Shown here in pieces: positions 21,938 through 25,250 of a stretch of DNA of 25,250 bases. A model generated the notes under the pieces. It was not told the DNA's origin. It made no database searches and saw only the letters and a program-made list of their open reading frames with translations. Each line of letters opens with the position of its first letter. The first letter of the stretch is position 1. The position numbers and the translations under genes are program-made. This DNA is from an uncultured bacterium (GTDB taxonomy: Bacteria; Verrucomicrobiota; Kiritimatiellia; RFP12; UBA1067), in the NCBI GenBank assembly GCA_902779075.1, contig CACZAK010000188.1, positions 1 to 25,250 on the forward strand, given 5' to 3'.

Positions 21938-22963
21938 ATGTATCCTGATCTTCCCCTCTGGCTTTCAATCGTATGCGTGATCGGCGGACTCGCCGTTCTG
22001 GCCTGGAGCGCGGACGCGTTCGTGGACGGCGCGAGCACGGTGGCGAAGGCGTTCGGGGTGAGCCCGTTCATCATTGGCATGGTCATCATCGGGTTTGGAA
22101 CGTCCGCACCGGAACTGTGCGTGTCGGCGCTGTCTGGCGCGACGGGCCATTCCGACCTCTCGCTCGGCAACGCATACGGCTCTTGTGTATTCAACATCGC
22201 CGTAATCCTCGGCGTTGCCGCGCTCATCAAGCCGCTCGTCGTGAAGCCGTCTATAGTTTTTGTGGCAGTGCCGTCGCTCGTTGCGATTGCGCTCCTTTCC
22301 TGTTTCCTCGTCACCACGGGCAACGGATTCTCGCGTCTGGACGGATTCATCCTCCTGGGCGTATTCGCCGTCCTGATGCCGGCCTACTGCTGGTTCGACC
22401 AGTCGCAGAAGAAGAAGGCGGATGCAGTCGGCGCGCTCGGCGAGCGCGCCCTACCGGCTGAAGGGCGCGACAAGACGATACCGCTGTGGAAGGGGTGGCT
22501 GCTTTTGGTGCTGGGGCTTGCTTTTCTGGTGGGGTCGTCACACGTGCTCGTGTGGGGGTGCGTTGATTTGGCACGCACGATTGGCGTGAGCGAGTTGCTT
22601 ATCGGCCTGACCGTGGTATCCGTCGGCACGTCGTTGCCGGAGCTTGCGAGCGCTATCGCCTCGGCGCGGAAGGGCGAGCACGAGTTCGTGCTGGGCAACA
22701 TCGTGGGGTCGAACTTCTTCAACACGCTCGCGGTGGTGGGACTTGCGGGAACCATCTCGCCGTTCAAGAACATCAGTCCGTACCTGCTTTCGCGCGACCT
22801 GCCGATGATGGTGATGATGTCCGTTTCCATCGCCGTGTTCGGACTCAACTACCGCAAACCGAGCGAACCCAAGGCGATCGGGCGCGTGGCGGGCGCGTTG
22901 TGGTTGCTGTTTTTTGCCGCGTACATGGGCATGATGCTCTGGCAGGAAACCGGCGCGAAATAA
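21938..22963 (+). CDS. Sodium/calcium exchanger family membrane protein
   Basis: The 341-residue protein is a CaCA-superfamily antiporter (YrbG type), with about ten membrane helices in two inverted halves. The signature alpha repeats are GFGTSAPELCVS followed by GNAYGSCVFNI (residues about 52-90), and SVGTSLPELASA followed by GNIVGSNFFN (about 225-262). The acidic residue of each PEL motif binds the cation. A charged cytoplasmic loop (QSQKKKADAVGALGER) separates the halves at about 150-178. It exports Ca2+ or exchanges it with Na+ or H+; the exact ions are not readable. It begins 20 bp after the preceding gene with a weak ribosome site. Confidence 0.93.
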   Translation: MYPDLPLWLSIVCVIGGLAVLAWSADAFVDGASTVAKAFGVSPFIIGMVIIGFGTSAPELCVSALSGATGHSDLSLGNAYGSCVFNIAVILGVAALIKPLVVKPSIVFVAVPSLVAIALLSCFLVTTGNGFSRLDGFILLGVFAVLMPAYCWFDQSQKKKADAVGALGERALPAEGRDKTIPLWKGWLLLVLGLAFLVGSSHVLVWGCVDLARTIGVSELLIGLTVVSVGTSLPELASAIASARKGEHEFVLGNIVGSNFFNTLAVVGLAGTISPFKNISPYLLSRDLPMMVMMSVSIAVFGLNYRKPSEPKAIGRVAGALWLLFFAAYMGMMLWQETGAK

Positions 22964-22987
22964 TGTGGCTTCAAGAAAGGAACGATT

Positions 22988-24292
22988 ATGTCGACAGAGA
23001 AGAAAGTCAAGATACTGCAATTCGGCGAAGGGAACTTCCTGCGCTGCTTCGTGGACTGGATGGTGGACATCATGAACGAGAAGGCGGGCTTCGACGCCGC
23101 CGTGCAGATCGTCCAGCCAATCGGCGACGAGCTGAGTCCGCCCTCGAAGATCCTCAACGCGCGCGGCGGACGCTACCACACCGTGCTGCGCGGCGTGGAG
23201 GGCGGCAAGCCCGTGGAGCTGTTCCGCGAGATCACGTGCGTGAAGGGCGTGCTGAACGTCCTCTCTGAATGGCCGGCCGTGGAGGAGGTGGCGCGGAATC
23301 CCGACTTGCGCTTTATCGTTTCCAACACCACCGAGGCGGGCATCGAGTACCGCGAAGGCGCAAACACCTTCCCCGCGAAGGTCGCGAAGCTCTGCGTGGC
23401 GCGTGCGAAGGCGGGGTTGCCGGGACTCATCTTCATCCCGTGCGAGCTTATCGACAAAAACGGCGCGATGCTGCGCGAGCACGTGCTCCACTACCTCGCC
23501 GACTGGGGCGAGGGTGCCGCCGCCGCGTGGGTGGAGAAGGACTGCGTGTTCTGCTCCACGCTCGTGGACCGCATCGTGGCGGGGCGTCCTGATGCCGAGT
23601 CCGCAGCCCGTTACGCGCAGCAGCTCGGCGAGCAGGACGACGTACTTGTGTGCGGCGAGCCTTTCCACTTCTGGGTGATCCAGACGGACTTCGACCTTGA
23701 AAAGGAAATCCCGTTCCAGAAGGCGGGTCTCAACGTGGTCTACACGAAGGACCAGACGCCCTACCGCACGCGCAAGGTGCGCTTTCTGAACGGCGCGCAC
23801 ACGGCGACCGTGCTGGAAGGACACCTCGCCGGCTTCACTTTCGTGGCCGAGCTGGTGGCCGACCTGAAGTTCAACGCCTTCTTCCGCCAGATCCTCTTCG
23901 ACGAGATTCTGCCAACCATCGACCTGCCGGACGCCGACAAACGCGCCTACGCGGAGTCGGTGCTTGAACGTTTCGCCAATCCGTTCGCGAACCACCGTCT
24001 GCTCTCGATCTGCCTCAACAGCGTGTCGAAGTGGAAGGTGCGCGTGCTGCCCACGATCCTCGACTACCTGAAGATGTTCGGGAAATTGCCGCCTGGCCTC
24101 ACGGGGTCGATGGCGTCGCTCATCAAGTTCTACCGCACGGACGCGGTGAACGACAGCCCGGAGGTGATGGCCTACTTCAAGACCAATCCCTCCGTGGACG
24201 ATATCCTCCGCAAGTCCGACTTCTGGGGCATGGACCTTACTACAATTCCAGGTTTCGCCGAATTTGTGAAATTACAATTGCTCGGGCATTGA
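22988..24292 (+). CDS. uxaB: Tagaturonate reductase (altronate oxidoreductase)
   Basis: UxaB reduces D-tagaturonate to D-altronate with NADH in galacturonate (pectin) catabolism. The 434-residue protein has the N-terminal cofactor start ILQFGEGNFLRCFVDWM. It also has FIVSNTTEAGIEY, FIPCELIDKNG, CSTLVDRIVAGRPD, TPYRTRKVRFLNGAHTA and NSVSKWKVRVLP, which together mark this branch of the mannitol dehydrogenase family. It is about 50 residues shorter than E. coli UxaB (483). The shortening appears at several loops, for example IEYREGANTFPAK and FYRTDAVNDSPEV; these may be natural or further small losses. AAAGGAAC precedes ATG. No other galacturonate genes are in the window. Confidence 0.9.
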   Translation: MSTEKKVKILQFGEGNFLRCFVDWMVDIMNEKAGFDAAVQIVQPIGDELSPPSKILNARGGRYHTVLRGVEGGKPVELFREITCVKGVLNVLSEWPAVEEVARNPDLRFIVSNTTEAGIEYREGANTFPAKVAKLCVARAKAGLPGLIFIPCELIDKNGAMLREHVLHYLADWGEGAAAAWVEKDCVFCSTLVDRIVAGRPDAESAARYAQQLGEQDDVLVCGEPFHFWVIQTDFDLEKEIPFQKAGLNVVYTKDQTPYRTRKVRFLNGAHTATVLEGHLAGFTFVAELVADLKFNAFFRQILFDEILPTIDLPDADKRAYAESVLERFANPFANHRLLSICLNSVSKWKVRVLPTILDYLKMFGKLPPGLTGSMASLIKFYRTDAVNDSPEVMAYFKTNPSVDDILRKSDFWGMDLTTIPGFAEFVKLQLLGH

Positions 24293-24317
24293 CTGCGGCG
24301 GAACGTTTTGATAAACT
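24289..24317 (+). promoter_or_regulatory. Promoter for rpsO
   Basis: TTGACT (24289-24294) and TAAACT (24312-24317) are separated by 17 bp. The -35 overlaps the uxaB stop codon (TGA 24290-24292). Transcription would begin near 24324, giving a leader of about 119 nt. Confidence 0.55.
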
Positions 24318-24323
24318 ATCCCG

Positions 24324-24442
24324 CGTTCCTGCGACCGTCTAAGGAGATTTCTCCCCGTTGCGGGCGTCCGCCAGTTCCTGCGGATGTTCGAATTTGCGCA
24401 CGCGCGCTGCGGGTAGGGGTCACCAAAAGAAAGTAAAAGAAA
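24324..24442 (+). promoter_or_regulatory. Long rpsO leader, candidate S15 autoregulatory region
   Basis: The leader holds a GGAGATTTCTCC hairpin (24343-24354) and two copies of GTTCCTGCG (24325-24333 and 24374-24382). The start is preceded by an A-rich stretch with only a weak ribosome site. S15 represses its own mRNA through leader structures in several bacteria, but the structures differ between lineages, and no known class is recognised here. Confidence 0.35.
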
Positions 24443-24694
24443 ATGCAGATTGACAAATCCGCCATCCGTTCCGAGTTCCAGCGCCATGACCGCGATACGG
24501 GCTCGTCCGAAGTGCAGATCGCTCTCCTCACGAAGGAGATCCAGGCGCTCACGCAGCACCTGAAGGCCAACAAGAAGGACCATTCGTCCCGCCACGGCCT
24601 GCTCCGCAAGGTCAACAACCGCCGCAAGCTCCTCAAGCGCGAGGACGAGGCGAAGTACAAGGACCTCATCGCGAAGCTCGGGCTCCGCCGCTAA
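24443..24694 (+). CDS. rpsO: 30S ribosomal protein S15, missing three conserved residues
   Basis: S15 binds the central domain of 16S rRNA early in small-subunit assembly. The signature is complete through [13 protein letters not shown] (18-30) and [21 protein letters not shown] (44-64). The family then continues DYLKRKD, but here KRED follows directly, so Asp-Tyr-Leu is lost at nt 24634/24635. The protein has 83 residues instead of about 89. The missing 9 nt would end in CTC, matching the retained CTC codon, as in slippage between short direct repeats. The gene is followed by pnp, the classic rpsO-pnp order. Confidence 0.95.
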   Translation: MQIDKSAIRSEFQRHDRDTGSSEVQIALLTKEIQALTQHLKANKKDHSSRHGLLRKVNNRRKLLKREDEAKYKDLIAKLGLRR

Positions 24695-24710
24695 TAAAAT
24701 ACGGAAAAAT

Positions 24711-24761
24711 CCATGGGCGGGGCTCGGGGTCGCCATAGACCCCGTTCGTTGTCCCCCATGG
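24711..24761 (+). promoter_or_regulatory. Large hairpin in the rpsO-pnp intergenic region
   Basis: CCATGGG (24711-24717) pairs with CCCATGG (24755-24761). Inside it, CGGGGTC (24725-24731) pairs with GACCCCG (24738-24744) around a GCCATA loop. The structure ends at the pnp ribosome site GGAGG (24761-24765). E. coli has an RNase III-cleaved stem-loop at this location that mediates pnp autoregulation, so an equivalent role is plausible. There is no T-run, so it is not an intrinsic terminator. Confidence 0.65.
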
Positions 24762-24775
24762 GAGGAAACTATCCA

Positions 24776-25250
24776 ATGCAGAATACAAAACAGTTTAAAG
24801 TCTCGATAGGGGGCAAAGACCTCGTGATCGAGACGGGCCTTCTGGCCCAGCAGGCCGCCGGGGCCGTCTCCGTATCGTATGGCGATACGACGGTCTTCAC
24901 GGCCGTGACGAACACCGATACGCCCCGCGAGGGCATCGACTTCTTCCCGCTCCAGTGCGAGTACCGCGAGAAGTTCTATCTTCAAGCGCGAGGCGCGTCC
25001 CACGAGCAAGGAAATCCTCACGGCCCGCATGTGCGACCGCCCGATACGTCCGCTGTTCCCCGACGGGTACTACAACGACGTGCAGGTCAACTCGATGCTC
25101 ATCCAGAGCGACGGTACGCGCGAGGCGGACTTCCTCGCCGTAAACGCCTCTTCGGCCGCGCTCCACATCAGCGAGATCCCGTTCATGGGCCCGATCGGCT
25201 GCGTCCGCATCGGCCGCGTGGACGGCGAGTGGGTGATCAACCCCACGCAC
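24776..25250 (+). pseudogene. pnp: Polynucleotide phosphorylase, 5' part, frameshifted; runs off the edge
   Basis: PNPase degrades RNA 3' to 5' phosphorolytically. ATG 24776, with GGAGG 10 nt upstream, opens MQNTKQFKVSIGGKDL and continues through ETGLLAQQAAGAVSVSYGDT to CEYREKFY at 24979. The family then reads AAGRIPGGFFKREARP. Here [30 protein letters not shown] resumes in another frame from 24981, so about 26 nt coding for AAGRIPGGF are missing and the frame is shifted. The second part is intact to the window edge ([19 protein letters not shown]). PNPase-type first-domain motifs on both sides leave the identity secure. The lost loop is strongly conserved, which favours a sequence error. Confidence 0.92.

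Noticed and set aside
20920..22350. 476-codon minus-strand ORF across the unknown protein and exchanger genes
   Set aside because: It spans the junction of two plus-strand genes, one of them a clear CaCA exchanger, and has no domain signature.
22538..23995. 485-codon minus-strand ORF opposite the exchanger and uxaB
   Set aside because: It crosses two genes with strong family motifs on the plus strand; a typical GC-rich antisense artefact.

Overview
This 25 kb window is a GC-rich, gene-dense bacterial chromosome segment. It combines tryptophan biosynthesis, core housekeeping genes (ispH, prfB, tsaB, rpsO, pnp, ribH, mazG) and polysaccharide or amino-sugar catabolism (GH20, GH43, a BadF-type sugar kinase, MurQ, a Tat-exported Gfo/Idh oxidoreductase). 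That mix, plus a PPi-type phosphofructokinase and recurrent TGG-TATAAT promoters, fits an anaerobic, glycan-degrading member of the PVC superphylum (Kiritimatiellota or Verrucomicrobiota type). This placement is inferred from gene content only.

Layout. 1-2034: end of a probable trpF, then trpB and trpA, separated by a phased array of CTAG tetranucleotides spaced 9 bp apart. 2035-2884: a decayed spacer holding a sigma-factor region-4 remnant, a weak opposing membrane ORF and a promoter. 2885-6256: a very large membrane protein with an N-terminal FHA domain, more A/T-rich than its surroundings. 6498-8759: a secreted GH20 hexosaminidase whose start carries a 15-bp tandem repeat. 8760-14144: an amino-sugar/glycan cluster behind an operator-like pair of palindromes (sugar kinase, CPPED1-like phosphoesterase, MurQ, Gfo/Idh oxidoreductase, GH43). 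14145-14963 (minus): purine nucleoside phosphorylase. 15140-22963: ribH, PPi-phosphofructokinase, a degenerate HAD protein, mazG, ispH, prfB, tsaB, an unknown protein and a Na+/Ca2+ exchanger, tightly packed on the plus strand. 22988-25250: tagaturonate reductase, rpsO, and the start of pnp behind a long hairpin.

How the genes fit together. GH20 would release GlcNAc outside the cytoplasm. The kinase would phosphorylate GlcNAc or MurNAc, and MurQ would turn MurNAc-6-P into GlcNAc-6-P, giving a plausible amino-sugar salvage route. The Tat-signalled proteins and GH43 would add envelope-side glycan processing.

The most striking observation is that at least five conserved genes carry clean internal losses compared with their families. 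trpB lacks about 27 residues, the sugar kinase about 20 near its N terminus, and rpsO the three residues DYL. The PPi-phosphofructokinase lacks about 30 residues and is frameshifted, and pnp lacks about 26 nt and is frameshifted. Losses this frequent in essential genes point first to an assembly or sequencing problem. A real deletion-prone or decaying lineage is the alternative, and raw reads would settle it.
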